NCBI RefSeq assembly: GCF_945859685.1
Contig: NC_079149.1
Span: forward strand, 10,327,118-10,391,117
DNA: 64,000 bases
DNA from: Eupeodes corollae
Lineage: Eukaryota > Arthropoda > Insecta > Diptera > Syrphidae
Direction of reading: 5' to 3'
Shown: positions 23,113 through 34,552 of the stretch, piece after piece
Numbering within the stretch: the first letter of the stretch is position 1
How the letters are laid out: each line of letters opens with the position of its first letter
The notes under the pieces: model-generated
The model's database searches: none
Seen by the model: only the letters and a program-made list of their open reading frames with translations
Told to the model about the DNA's origin: nothing
Position numbers and translations under genes: made by a program

Positions 23113-23945
23113 AACGGTGATTTTTTAAGAGCTTGAGAACTTAAAAAAAAAAAAAAAAATGCATAAATTTGCAAAATCTCATCGATTCTTTATTTGAAAC
23201 GTTAGATTGGTCCATGACATTTACTTTTTGAAGATAATTTCATTTAAATGTTGACCGCGGCTGCGTCTTAGGTGGTCCATTCGGAAAGTCCAATTTTGGG
23301 TAACTTTTTCGAGCATTTCGGCCGAAATAGCCCGAATTTCTTCGGAAATGTTGTCTTCCAAAGCTGGCTTATTTGTGTAGAGTTTAGTCTTGACGTAGCC
23401 CCACAAAAAATAGTCTAAAGGCGTCAAATCGCATGATCTTGGTGGCCAACTTACCGGTCCATTCCTTGAGATGAATTGTTCTCCGAAGTTTTCCCTCAAA
23501 ATGGCCATAGAATCGCGAGCTGTGTGGCATGTAGCGCCATCTTGTTGAAACCACATGTCAACCAAGTTCAGTTCTTCCATTTTTGGCAACAAAAAGTTTG
23601 TTAGCATTGAACGATAGCGATCGCCATTCACCGTAACGTTGCGTCCAACAGCATCTTTGGAAAAATACGGTCCAATGATTCCACCAGCGTACAAACCACA
23701 CCAAACAGTGCATTTTTCGGGATGCATGGGCAGTTCTTGAGCGGCGTCTGGTTGCTCTTCACTCTAAATGCGGCAATTTTGCTTATTTACGTAGCCATTC
23801 AACCAGAAATGAGCCTCATCGCTGAACAAAATTTGTCGATAAAAAAGCGGATTTTCTGCCAACTTTTCTAGGGCCCATTCACCGAAAATTCGACGTTGTG
23901 GCAGATCGTTCGGCTTCAGTTCTTGCACGAGCTGTATTTTATACG
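23113..23945 (-). mobile_element. mariner-type element, truncated second copy
   Basis: It starts with the same terminus (AACGGTGATTTTTTAAG after TA at 23,111-23,112) as the element at 2427. It is nearly identical through the transposase C-terminal two thirds and stops abruptly at about 23,945 within the KPYKIQL segment. The missing part is the transposase N-terminus and right terminus. The transposase has a Trp-to-stop change (TAG at 23,766-23,768, in the RIWN motif) and lacks four codons (ATIP region, deleted between short direct repeats). It retains QQDGAT, TPLDY and the RRIFGEW block, all of which the first copy has lost or changed. The reverse pattern of lesions makes the two copies informative about the ancestor. 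Confidence 0.9.
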
Positions 23946-24029
23946 GCGATTTCAAATATGTGACGACTCCACAACAAGTAGTTTGTTTGTGACAGTAGAT
24001 AGCATTCAATTTTCAAAGCATTAGATGCT

Positions 24030-24440
24030 ACACAATTGTTGATTCCTAAGTGGACTATGCTGTCAAGATCAGAATTTAATGAGCTTATCAGACGCTGCTG
24101 AAGTTGGAAGTTTCAAACAAAAGATCAATTATTAAAAAAATAAAGAGTGTCGGAGATAAAACGAAGCCCTGAGGCACACCATCTTTTATTTTGCGCATTT
24201 CAAATTTGTACCCGTTCAATACTACTTGGATATAAGACGGTCCGAAATGTTATTTCTAACCCAAAAAAGGAAAGATTCGTCAATATCAAATGCACTCTCT
24301 TTGATAAGAGAGCTTGATGCCAAACGCTATTATGTTCCTTTGAAATATTGAGTGCAATAATATCGCTTTCTCCATAACGATGAATAGATTCGTTACACTT
24401 TTCGGTGACATAATACATGAATTTGCCAGTTAACCTAATG
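24030..24440 (-). pseudogene. LINE reverse transcriptase fragment
   Basis: The minus strand reads SDIIALNISKEHNSVWHQALLSK (RT domain block with the usual aspartates partly replaced), then RNNISDR..S.VVLNGYKFEM and KDGVPQGFVLSPTLF, the conserved RT turn. It then continues toward the YADD region, which is decayed. Frameshifts separate the blocks. It resembles the RT scrap at 37,960-38,170 (INAGVLQGSVLSPALFLIFIN) and so is probably the same LINE group. It abuts the truncated mariner copy. Confidence 0.65.
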
Positions 24441-26049
24441 CTACGAAAGCTGTACTGCTAAAAATTATTCAAAACTTGAAAAGGAGGCTGTTTTCCATCC
24501 ATTCGGAAAAAGACCTGTAGAATAGGAAAGATGGAAAAGCTCACACAGTACTTTTGCAAGCGTTAAGAACACCTCTTCGAAACAATAGCGGGGATAATAT
24601 CCGGAACCAGTGGAATGTTATTAAATTTTAGAACTAAAAAGCAGGCAGCCAAAAGGTCCCAAACGATTTTTTTTTCTTAAAATAGAAAAACTCTCTACAC
24701 ATCAATCTAAAAAGCTGAAACTTTGGCAAAGTGGTATAAGATATGATCATAGCATTTTCAATGAATGAATTCAAAACTGTCCAATATTGTATCAGCAATA
24801 TCGTTACAGTTAAAAAGTTGGATGTGAAGAATCGGTGCACAGCGCCTCCTGTCAGTCGAAAAGAAACTAAAAGGCGGTAGGCGTGGTAATAGATGAATTT
24901 CCTACATATTTTGACGTATCGTAGGGTTTTAAGTAGGAAATAAATTAAAATATTTGAAAAGTAAGCGAGGAAGTGGGCGGATTTTAAAAGTTAGGATGAA
25001 TAAGATATTAGCAGCTTAAAAATAAAATGGATAATTTTCAAAAATCGTTAAGGAGCCTTTATACAATGCTCTTGCTTGAACTCATTGTTGAACGTTTAGA
25101 AAAATCACCAATAGTTTTCTACACAAAAAATAAAATTGAAAATATCAAAAAGATGGCAACACTTTTTTATCATTCTACTGGAACAAATAATGTTTTTTTT
25201 TATTCCGCTCTCGAATTTGCAAAGGAAATTTCCAAGAAAATGTGTTTATTTCAAAATAATTTAGAGGTCAAATATATTAAGACTCGTACTGACCAATGTC
25301 TCAAACCAAAACCTACTTACATACAAAATATACTCGAGTCGTTGACAACAATTACGCAAATATGAAATGAAATGTCGTTAGTGTGCCGGAACGAAAATGA
25401 TGACAAAATGGTAGGTATGGCGACAGCCTAATTAACCTCAAGCAATTAGTTTTTATTTGAAGAAGATATACATAGATAGGTAAGTAGGAAGGTATCTACA
25501 ATTGAACGTACAAAACTTAGTTTAGAATACCGCCTTGAAAGACCCCCCGACGACGACGACGACGACCGACGGACCGCATAGATACTTTAAGAGAAATGTC
25601 TTGCCATTTTATCCGCCAAACAGCTAAGTGAATAAGAACGTTTATAGATTTGTTTATTGTTTTATTTTAAATTGTATGGTGTCATTCATTTTTGGAGATA
25701 CATATTTTTGTGTTGGTTTTAACCTTGAAAGGCTCATTTAAAGTGGAGTCAAATTAAATGTAGAAAAGCAGAAAATAATATTCTAAGTTGCAAATTATTC
25801 GCAAATGAGAAATTGTTATTTCCGGACTAGATGAAACATTGCCTTCTCATATTCGCGAAGTTTGGCTGAAGATGAAATATCTGGTTCTAGCACTACGGAC
25901 ATATGTACGCACACACGTTAGAAATCTGAAGTTTAGATTAATCAAGTGCTTTGATATTTAAGTAAAACTCAAGAACAACAATAAGGAACTAACAAAAGTT
26001 AAAGTACTCAAGTAATTAAAGCGGTAAGTTTGAAGTTTTCAAAAGCTAT
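24441..26049. other. intergenic DNA, no supported gene
   Basis: An ATG-started ORF of 112 codons lies at 25,027-25,365 (+) with no recognisable domain and no splice context; I do not call it a gene. The 24,640-25,015 stretch (aaagctgaaactttggcaaa..., gcggtaggcgtggt) has the feel of a dispersed insect repeat. A short (GAC)n run lies at 25,546-25,566. Confidence 0.4.
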
Positions 26050-26059
26050 TTTGAAGAAT

Positions 26060-26800
26060 CTGTAATCAATAAGATCGGAAGTGTTGGTAAGCCTGGTCAA
26101 GGGGGGTCGAAACAAGCGATAATCAGAAGGAGCAATGGTGTACAATAAGGCGGGTGGGGTAGGATTTAACATCTTAACGTTTCTAAGTACATTTTGGCCA
26201 CTTTTGTAACGTTGTCGCGCTGCAAAATAACTTTATCTTGCCTCTCGTTGTAAAATAGGCGTTTGTCTTTTAGCTATTGGCACAAACCCATTAACTTCTT
26301 TCGATAACGGTCAAGTCGAGCTGGTCCGACCAAATGCAGAGTAAGATCTTAGACCCGTGAAAATTCAGTTTGGCCATAGACGTGAAAGTGTGGCCGGGAT
26401 ATTCTCATGATTTTTTACGTCTTCTAATATCGTCATGGGCCCATTTTTCGTACCGGTCATAACGCGATGCTGTTTTCCTCTGAAGCAACTGTTCACTGTT
26501 CTGGTTTTAAATCATACAGAACCAAAGTTCCTTCTTTCTGAATCATATCCATAGCTTTGAGACGTTTCGAAATCGCTTGCTGTGTCAACCCAAATCTACT
26601 TGTCGATTTTTCTGGTGTATGAAGCTCAGTAAAGTCCTCGATCCTGCTTATTTGAAAAGTTTTTCTCTTCCGACACTGTGCCGGCCGGTTACGTTAAAGT
26701 CATAATTCTTAAAGCGTTGACCTACTAACGAACATGACGTTCCGATGAGACTTGTTTTCTTCATATTGATACCAAAAGTAGAACTTCCTGCAATTCCGAG
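26060..26800 (-). pseudogene. heavily decayed mariner transposase
   Basis: With many frame changes, the minus strand retains ordered mariner blocks: an HTH piece near 26,570 (a LTQQAISKRLKAM-like reading), then KWAHDDIRRRKKS (26,430), PGHTF near 26,395, a DLTLHLVGPARLDRY block (26,330), NERQDKVILQRDNVTKVAKMYLETL (26,190-26,265), PTR-type residues and IAPSDYRLF near 26,110. The last parts match the catalytic HDN and PSDY regions. No termini were identified. It is older than the other mariner copies here. Confidence 0.6.
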
Positions 26801-27007
26801 AATTCGTTTTTTAAACTGATATTTTCAAACAAATACAACTTAACGATGCACACATCAATCGATCCATCTTTAAATGGGCCTTTGTTGACTTCAGTCCGAG
26901 CTAACTACATCACATCTACGATCTATTTATTTCGACCGTTACTTCCCGTTTAAGCCACCTATCGGAAAACGGCACCTTGTAATTTCATGGCATTTATTTT
27001 TTAAATA

Positions 27008-28258
27008 AAGGGTGTCCCAAAATTAATGCAAGATTTGAATTAAATAGAAAACGAGGATTTTAGTCTTTTGATAGTTATATTTTTATTGACTCGTAAAGCA
27101 CATAGGATAGGGTTATGTATGGAATAACACATCGGACAAATGGCTTCCACGGCTTTGCATGCACATGTGCACTCTTTTGTTGAAATTTGACATGACCATT
27201 CTGCATAAATGTGGCTGAATTTCGTTGATGCATTGTTGAATCTCCTCCTTTAATGCACGGGTGGTTGTGGGCTTGTTGACATAGACTTGTGATTTCAAAT
27301 AACCCCATAAAAAGAAGTCTAATGGTGTTAAATCACACGATCTAGGAGGCCAAATTTGATCACCGAAACGAGAGGGTACACGACCTGGAAATGTCTCATG
27401 CAGTAATTGAATTGTTTCACGGGCTGTATGACATGTGGCACCGTCTTGTTCAAACCACATATTGGACACATCAATATTATCCAATTTTGGCAGAAAGAAC
27501 TGTGTAAACATGTCGCGATATCGAGCACCAGTAACAGTCACTGATTGACCAGCATCATTTTCAAAAAAATATGGCCCAATTATGCCTCCAGCCCAAAATC
27601 CACACCATACAATCACGCGTTGTGGATGCATTTGTTTTTCGACAGTCACATGTGGGTTCTCCGAACCCCAAATGCGCAAATTTTGACGGTTGACAAAGCC
27701 ATCAAGATGAAAATGTGCTTCATCGCTTAGGATGATTTTGCTCGAAAAATCAGGGTCCATTTGTTGATGTTCAATAATCCATTTAACGAACTCTCTTCTC
27801 TGTCCATGGTCATTAGGCTTCAATTGTTGTGTTAATTGATCTTTGGTGAGTATACGCTGAAGAGAGGTTCTTGAAATTTGCAATTCTTGTCCACGACGTC
27901 GAATTGAGGTTCTTGGATTGTCAGCAACACTCTCACGCACAGCTTCGACATTTACATTTGAACGGCTTGTTTTTGGACGACCAGTGTGTTTGGCGTCTCC
28001 AACGGATCCAGTCTCCATAAATTTTTCAATTAATCTCTTCACAGTTGACGAATTTAAAACACTATTCCGACCATATTTTGTATGAAATTTTCGAACTGCA
28101 GCCGCCAAGCTTTCACTATTTTTGAAATATTCTTTAATAATGAAGACACGTTGTTTTATCGTGTAACGCTGTCAAATTGCTTTTTTTTCAGGTTTGCCAA
28201 CACTTCACTGCACAAATGGCGGCAAATTCAAATCTTGCGTTAATTTTGGGACACCCTT
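27008..28258 (-). mobile_element. complete mariner-type element with long inverted termini
   Basis: The termini begin AAGGGTGTCCCAAAATTAAT on the left and AAGGGTGTCCCAAAATTAAC on the right (reverse complement), and continue as GCAAGATTTGAAT, about 31-32 bp with one mismatch. TA flanks lie at 27,006-27,007 and 28,259-28,260. Length 1,251 bp. It carries a nearly intact transposase on the minus strand. Confidence 0.95.
27113..28174 (-). pseudogene. mariner-type transposase, D-D-36-D class, nearly intact
   Basis: The reading frame is open for at least 331 codons and can be followed upstream to about 28,174 (QRYTIKQRVFIIKEYFKNSE), where an in-frame TGA precedes it and no ATG is seen, so the start codon appears lost. 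Features include an N-terminal HTH, GRPK linker, SIRRRGQEL second HTH, SDEAHFHLDGFVN (Asp 1), WFEQDGATCH (Asp 2) and PPRSCDLTPLDFFLWGY (Asp 3), with 36 residues between Asp 2 and Asp 3. All catalytic Asp are present. It lacks about eight residues between ILTKD and QLTQQLKPND, where the element at 2.5 kb has LGVKPYKI. It is related to, but a different subfamily from, the 2.4-kb element. Confidence 0.8.
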
Positions 28259-28344
28259 TATGATTTTCGGCATACTCGTATGTAAGTAAATAATGGCTTG
28301 AATGCTCTTTTGTCGACATAAATCAATGGCTTGTCTTGGCTTAA

Positions 28345-29815
28345 GGGGGTCATCCCATGTGACGGCCTGTATTTTAAGGAATTTTTAGGATGTTTTTTAC
28401 GATCAGTAAATAGATACGTCTTTATTAAGTTTATTATCATTTATTAACATAGTTCGACATTATAAATTTGAATTAAAAACATTTTAAAATACACGAGTTA
28501 CACCGGTGTGAACAACTCCAAATCGAAAATATGGGGTCGCACTTCTTCCACGATTCCGGCTGATTGGCTTATTAATCTGTGAGCCTAAATGCATGGAATG
28601 AACTATCATAAAAAAAAAATACATACCAAATATAAAAAAATGGAATTTTGGGAGACATTTGAAAAAATAAATGTTTGGAATTTTTGCATGTCGATAGTTC
28701 ATTCCATGCGTTTACATGTGCTGAATCTAACCCATCAAATGTCAAGTCATTCGATCAAGCCGTTTTTGAGATACGATAGATGGATGGAAGTTTGAAAAAC
28801 TCGTTTACAGTTTCAAGTCCTCTTAACTATGAAAATATCAACTTACCTTTCAATCGGCGATGCCTGGTCCATAGAGTATTCCTTCCTCTTCTTCTTAAAC
28901 TCTTTTAAAGCAGATTTTTTAGCTCTTGAATCAATTCTGGCTTGTTTAACGGCATCACTTACGCTCTGCTAAGAACGTGAGATTCGCTTTTCAGCACGTT
29001 TCTCAACATAAGTATGGGCTTCGCGGCCTATAGGGCATCGCATAACCGACATTACTATCGAAATAACTTCAAAACGTTCATTAAAGATGATAACTGATAA
29101 GTAGCTAGCAATTTCAACTATATTGGAGCCAGAACGGATTGAAAGATTCGTTATTGTTTTGTGTCTCTGCTCCTAAACAACGAATCAATAGTTCATCTTT
29201 CGATAAATCTTCGAAAACGGATTTGATAGCTACTTGAACTTTTGGTATTAAAGGTAGTTTATCATGATGAAATTGGTCGAGCTTATTCTTAGCTTCAGCT
29301 TGACGCCATTGACAACAACTGTCTTCGCCTTCTGGGCAAAATTGGTGTTGAGGGTTTTCATCTGAAGAACATTTGTGATAATAAGTTGCACAAACTTCCT
29401 TCTTCATATCTTCAAGCGAGTCTTGATGACGTCGAATAGCTAATCCGTAGAATTTCGTTATTTCCTGAATAAATTTATCAGTTAGTTTTCCTGGTCCTTT
29501 TCCACCGATTCCTTTATTAATTTTATCTTTTTTAACAGCCCGAAGTCATGTTCCCACCCTCTTTTCTACGCGACCCACACATTCTTTTTTTTATTACTAC
29601 AGTATCTTCATACGGTTTAGCATCTAGGATCCCCTTGTAAGTTTCCATCGCCGATGTATGAAGATACTTTACCTCATATTTTTCCATGAACCTGCTGTAT
29701 CTTTAAAACGACTTCGAATTTTGAAAAATCCCTTTACTACCGCATTCTAGACATATTAAACTAGCAACTTAAAAAAAAAATTGATTTTTTGATCCCATCA
29801 CAAGCGATGACCCCC
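28345..29815 (-). mobile_element. TTAA-flanked DNA transposon, decayed
   Basis: The termini are inverted: left GGGGGTCATCCCATGTGA, right (reverse complement) GGGGGTCATCGCTTGTGA, directly flanked by TTAA at 28,341-28,344 and 29,816-29,819. TTAA duplication occurs in Kolobok and piggyBac elements; a GGGGG start is not piggyBac-like, so Kolobok-type is my tentative assignment. Length 1,471 bp. It carries a broken coding region on the minus strand and an internal 17-bp inverted repeat (gcatggaatgaactatc at 28,590 and its complement at 28,692). Confidence 0.7.
28830..29600 (-). pseudogene. protein of the TTAA element, broken
   Basis: The minus strand reads, from high to low coordinate, a Cys/Arg start, GIGGKGPGKLTDKFIQEIT, KFYGLAIRRHQDSLEDM, then CATYYHKCSSDENPQHQFCP and EGEDSCCQWRQAEAKNKLDQF, followed by FEDLSKDELLIRCLGAETQN and NNESFNPF. 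Further broken pieces run down to about 28,830. The H..C.S.DE.PQH.FCP..E.S...WR pattern with G.TQN.NESFN is one I recognise in highly repeated insect ORFs. Frameshifts and stops occur at both ends. The location between TTAA-flanked termini supports that it is this element's own gene. Confidence 0.55.
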
Positions 29816-29819
29816 TTAA

Positions 29820-31089
29820 TAAAAAGTAGTCGAGAGTCGTTAAATCGCAGGATCGAAAGACTAATTAATATAATATTTTCATTAAATTAATGGCTTAGGA
29901 AGGATTTTTGTTGACAGGTAATCTCGATCATTAAAAAATCCACTTTAAGGCTAAAAATACTTAAACTCTTTATCTTGACTTTTATACCAAATACCAAATT
30001 TATCTTTTTCAATCGCATAACTTTCACAATTAAGAACGTTGTTCTGGCGTTTAACGATTCATTATGAATTGTCAAACCTTACTGAACAGAATTGTCATCA
30101 ACTGTCAAACCATAGACAAAAACTTCGTCCAAAAAACTCAACTCCCTTTTTCCCAGCTGGACTAAACTGCCACAGTGTCTATGACCCTTTAAACTTCAGA
30201 ACCTTATCATTAATGGAAAATTAACCAACAATTGTTTATATTTCTTATGAAACTTTTAATTAATAAATAATATTTAATTTCACTGCACTGCACTTTACAG
30301 TAAAATTTAAATAAATAGAATAATTTATACAAATACGTAAATAAAACAATAAAAACAAAACAAATATTTATCAGATAAGTTCAAGTAAGAACTCAACAAA
30401 GAACATTATAAGTTATTTCTTTGAGTAATCTTTCCACCATCATCGTCATACCGCAGAATTTTGATAAAAATGTGATCAATCTTATAGAACAAAAAAAAAG
30501 AAATGTGGTTTTGAACATGAAAATAAGGTCTACCACAAAAATTTCCGGAAAGATATCCAAACAATAATTCAGCTAGAAAATAAAATAAATTATGGTTAAA
30601 GATTACAGAAGCTCAAAAGTCCAATTTGAAGAAAGAATTCGAAAAAAGGAATATAAACCAAGTACGTAGCTATTTCTATTTTTATTCTGTCGATGATGCA
30701 CTGTTTTATATAATATACACCGCTTCTTTTTGCAATCATCACAGAGCGAATTAATTTTATTATTCTCAACAATCTGAATGATTTTTGGCGTTGTTTTCGA
30801 CGCGTCGTCGTCATTCTGACGCTACAATTTATTGTACATACAAAACAAAAAAACATCTACTCGACTCACACCACACACAAGTCTCCAGCATACGGTGGCT
30901 TTAATTATAATAACATTCCGACTGTAATTATTTTGTTATTTTCTTAATTTTATTTCTTCATACAGTCGAATCTCTCTAAGTTGGCTATAAAACCTAAGAC
31001 GATTATCTTTATTTGCCTTCACTTCGTCCTGACATCAATTAAATATGAAAGAATAATATCCACACATTTATCAAACAAGATACAAATTT
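29820..31089. other. AT-rich intergenic DNA, no gene seen
   Basis: Short ORFs near 29,887, 30,039 and 30,596 have no domains. There is a CGTCGTCGTC-containing patch at 30,798-30,812. Confidence 0.4.
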
Positions 31090-31094
31090 TTCCA

Positions 31095-31510
31095 AACAAG
31101 AAATTTAATTTGAATAGCTCTCTATGTTGGCAGCTGTCACTTTGACATTTGACAAGTTAAAACTACACCATTTCTAAAAATCTAACGTAGCAAACTTCAA
31201 AAACACATTGAGTATGTACAACAAGATAACACTAATTGCAATAAGAGATTAGATGCTCTGCTTTGGCAGCTATCACTTTTCAAGCTGTCATCTTGAAAAT
31301 TTGACAAGTAAAAATTACACCATTTCTAAAAATCGAACGTTGCACACTTAAAAAACGCATTGAGTATGTACAACAAGATAAAAATAATTGCAATAAGAGA
31401 TTTCATGTAAATAGCCCTCTCTTTGGGCAGCTGTCACTTTTGGAGCTGTCATCTTTGACATTTGACAAGTAAAATTTACACCATTACTAAAAATTGAACA
31501 TTATACGCTT
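31095..31510. repeat. tandem repeat, period about 151 bp, three units
   Basis: Shared words recur in order: ctct..ttggcagctgtcactttt, tttgacaagtaaaa, tacaccatttctaaaaat, gaacgtt, cattgagtatgtacaacaag and attgcaataagagatt. The last word sits at about 31,235 and 31,387, and the third unit is incomplete. TGTCA/TGACA words are dense. Confidence 0.75.
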
Positions 31511-32554
31511 TGGTCATGTTGAAATTCAATTTAAAAATTGAGGACGTTCAAACATGTATAGGAAACGTTATGAGTTATGACTTTATGACATGCAAATGCA
31601 ACTTGTTCGCCTTAGAGAGATTTTACTGTGTTGGCCTTTTTTGCACTAGGTCGAAATGAGCAACTAATTGCAGATTATAATTTTTTTTTATAAGTCAGAA
31701 TAAGGAATGAGAGGGGTAATCTTTGAAATTGGACAGCGCGGCGCGGCGGTCTGTAGTGGGTTGAAATGAAGTGTATTATAGAAAAAACGAAAATTATCTC
31801 AAGATCTCATCCAAAACGCTTTACGCTGTCGTTCTGTCCGTCCAGCGGAACGTCCAATTTAATTCAAAAATAATTTGCATCTTAATGGTACAAGTAAAGA
31901 AAATGTGTTATAATGAATCTTAAATGTTTCTTAGCAATGTAATAATTTGTCAGTTAGCAAAGACTTGATATTTACATATGCGGACACAAATTAAGGAAAG
32001 TGTGGGATCAATTTTTGAGCTGGACAAATGAATTGTTTCAGCAAATTATACGATAATGACTTTTTATTTTACACACTCTTAACTTTTTGTTTTAAGTCCA
32101 CAAGACAAAATTTAAATTCATTCATTAAATCAGCAAAGGAAGCTTATTTTTTTTAGAAGCAAGTGAATTTCTAATAAGAATATCTTATGGGTAAAGTTCA
32201 TCACCATGCAAAATTATTATTGAGAACGTTTTGGAATAAATTAATAAAGACAAGGTGATGAAATCGAGAACTCACGCTAAATTACATTAAAATTAGTGAT
32301 AGCAGTCTTAGGGAATTACAAATCCCTCCTGTGAAAATTGAAATGGCCACTTCGAAAAAGTTTGCAGCCTGCGATTCTTTTATGGTAATTTTTAACCACT
32401 TTTTCTTACATATCGGCGATAAATAATAAGAGGAGAATCGGGGATCATTTGCGTAGAGACCAGGCTTTACAGAACAGTCAAATTTTTGTGAATTCATAAC
32501 TAAAAACAAAATGTATTTGCATAATTTTTCAGCAAATATGTTCATAAATTAATA

Positions 32555-33250
32555 AAGACAGAAAATAAATATTATTGCAAATTGAAAAAGTAAAAATAAA
32601 ATAATACATATTTGTGATACTTGAAGTGACAGCTGAGTTTGACAGGTGCCAAATGCCAGCGCTACATTGAACTATGCAATTTTCTGTTTTTAGATATTTT
32701 TTGCAAACTATAAATACACTTTTTCAAACATCCATAAATCATGGCAAATAATATCAATGTGCAAGATATGAAGGTTTTGAACTGTTGTAAAATATCAATT
32801 TGGCTGATTTTTTAAAATTATTTCCCTCCTCATTTTCCATTGGTAAAATAAATCGATTAATTTTTGATTTAAAATCAATTTTGAATATCTTAAATTTTTA
32901 AAATGACAAAGCAATTTTCATCTTAGAAGAGTTCATCACTTATAAAGATAGAAAAATAAATACTATTACACATTGAAAAACATAAAAATTAAGTAATAAT
33001 TATGACACTTGAAATGACAGCTGAGTTTGACAGGTGTCAAATGCTAGCACTTTTCCAATTTGAACCCGACCAAAACATACAAAATTTCAAACGTCAAAAG
33101 TTTTCAGTACGTATGTAAGATTTTAAGAATTAAAAGTTGTACAAAATGAGGTTTTTCATTGGTAAAATAAATCGATTCATTTTTGTTTTAAAATCAATTT
33201 TGAACATATACAAATTTTAAATGGATAATCAAAGCAATTTTCATTCCGTC
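32555..33250. repeat. two-unit direct repeat, about 390 and 320 bp
   Basis: Both units contain a gacagctgagtttgacaggtg word (32,628 and 33,016), followed by cattggtaaaataaatcgatt (about 32,839 and 33,159) and ttaaaatcaattttgaa. The first words are spaced 388 bp and the second 320 bp, so the second unit has an internal deletion of about 68 bp relative to the first. No coding content. Confidence 0.65.
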
Positions 33251-34269
33251 AGTGTTCATGACTGCGTTTTGACTACGACTGGAAAATTAGTGATAAAAAT
33301 GTTCTCTAGAGCCAAGACGTCGAACTCATATCTAGACGTTGATGCCGAAAGTGAGGTTGTCGTACATATTTTGACAAGTGCTTGAAATACTGCCAGAAGC
33401 CAAGGCGGCTATTTATATGATGCACTTTTCCATACATAGTGGTATCATAAAAAGAACTCAACTAAGAACCTATAGTTCCCATTTATCGTTACATTTTTAG
33501 TCCACATTTGAATCTATCAAGTGCTAAAAAACTCTATAACACTCACTAAACACTTTAAAACATAATTTCCTCCATTTTTTATCACCTGTTCACCTTCTTT
33601 TGAAAAATTACTGAACTAAATCGAAAAATAAGAAAGAAAAAAAAACTCATGATTGACTTTCGTTTTCCACCTGACAAAAACAAAAAATACCAAAAGACTG
33701 AAGACAAGAAGCGATGTCAATTTTATTTTTAATCTCACTCTAGACTCAACATATCTTCAGTTGACTTTCAAACATCAGAAATAAATCAACTGTGTTTATT
33801 TTCACCACAGGTGACATAAAAACCAACAACAAATAAATTACCTTACCTATTTTTTAGTTTACAAACAAAAAATAAACAAAGAACTAAACAAACACAAGAA
33901 TTGGAATTGTTACAGAAATAATAATATTTACCTTCTTAAGATAGATCTTTCTTTAAGTTTTTGTTGGTCATCCGAAAGAAACTTGATGTCTTTGTTGTTG
34001 TTGATCTTGGAGAAAATGCTAACGAAGAACTAACAACCTCCTGGCGGGAAAACTTGTTTGACAAAAGAAAAACCTCTCGATCTTCTTTATTTTGCCGCTA
34101 ATGTTTTGGCGTACTTTTTTATGTTGTTTTTATTTATGTTTTTGTTTCCCTGGCCCTCACACTAAAAAACTGGAAAGTTCGAGTTTATCTTTAGTTTTTG
34201 TTGTTGTTGTTGTTGTTCGAATGACTTTCTGAACTTCTTTTTAGGAAGAATGTACTCAAGTTGTGTGTA
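33251..34269. other. intergenic DNA, no gene seen
   Basis: AT-rich, with a short (TTG)n run at about 34,198-34,217. No domain or splice-supported exon was found. Any non-coding first exon of RalGPS could lie here or further upstream, but I cannot place it. Confidence 0.35.
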
Positions 34270-34552
34270 CAGCTATGTCCAAAATAATAGGAACACTTTA
34301 TTTAATATTGTAAGACAATAAGTTAGCAATTTAATGTAAATATTTTCATACAGGTTTCATAAAAATCTGTCAAAAAAAAGGAAGACACTTGACTAAAACT
34401 TCGAAGAATAATAAATATCAACGAAGTTAATAACTCAATAGTTCAAGCTTATTGATTTTGCTGTGGGACGATACGTCTTTGTAGCCAATACACCTCAAAA
34501 TTTACAAAAGAACTTGGAGTACTCAAAATTAATCTACTGTTAACTAGATTGA

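Noticed and set aside
25027..25365. 112-codon ATG-started ORF
   Set aside because: No recognisable motif and no splice or promoter context; AT-rich composition makes such ORFs plausible by chance.
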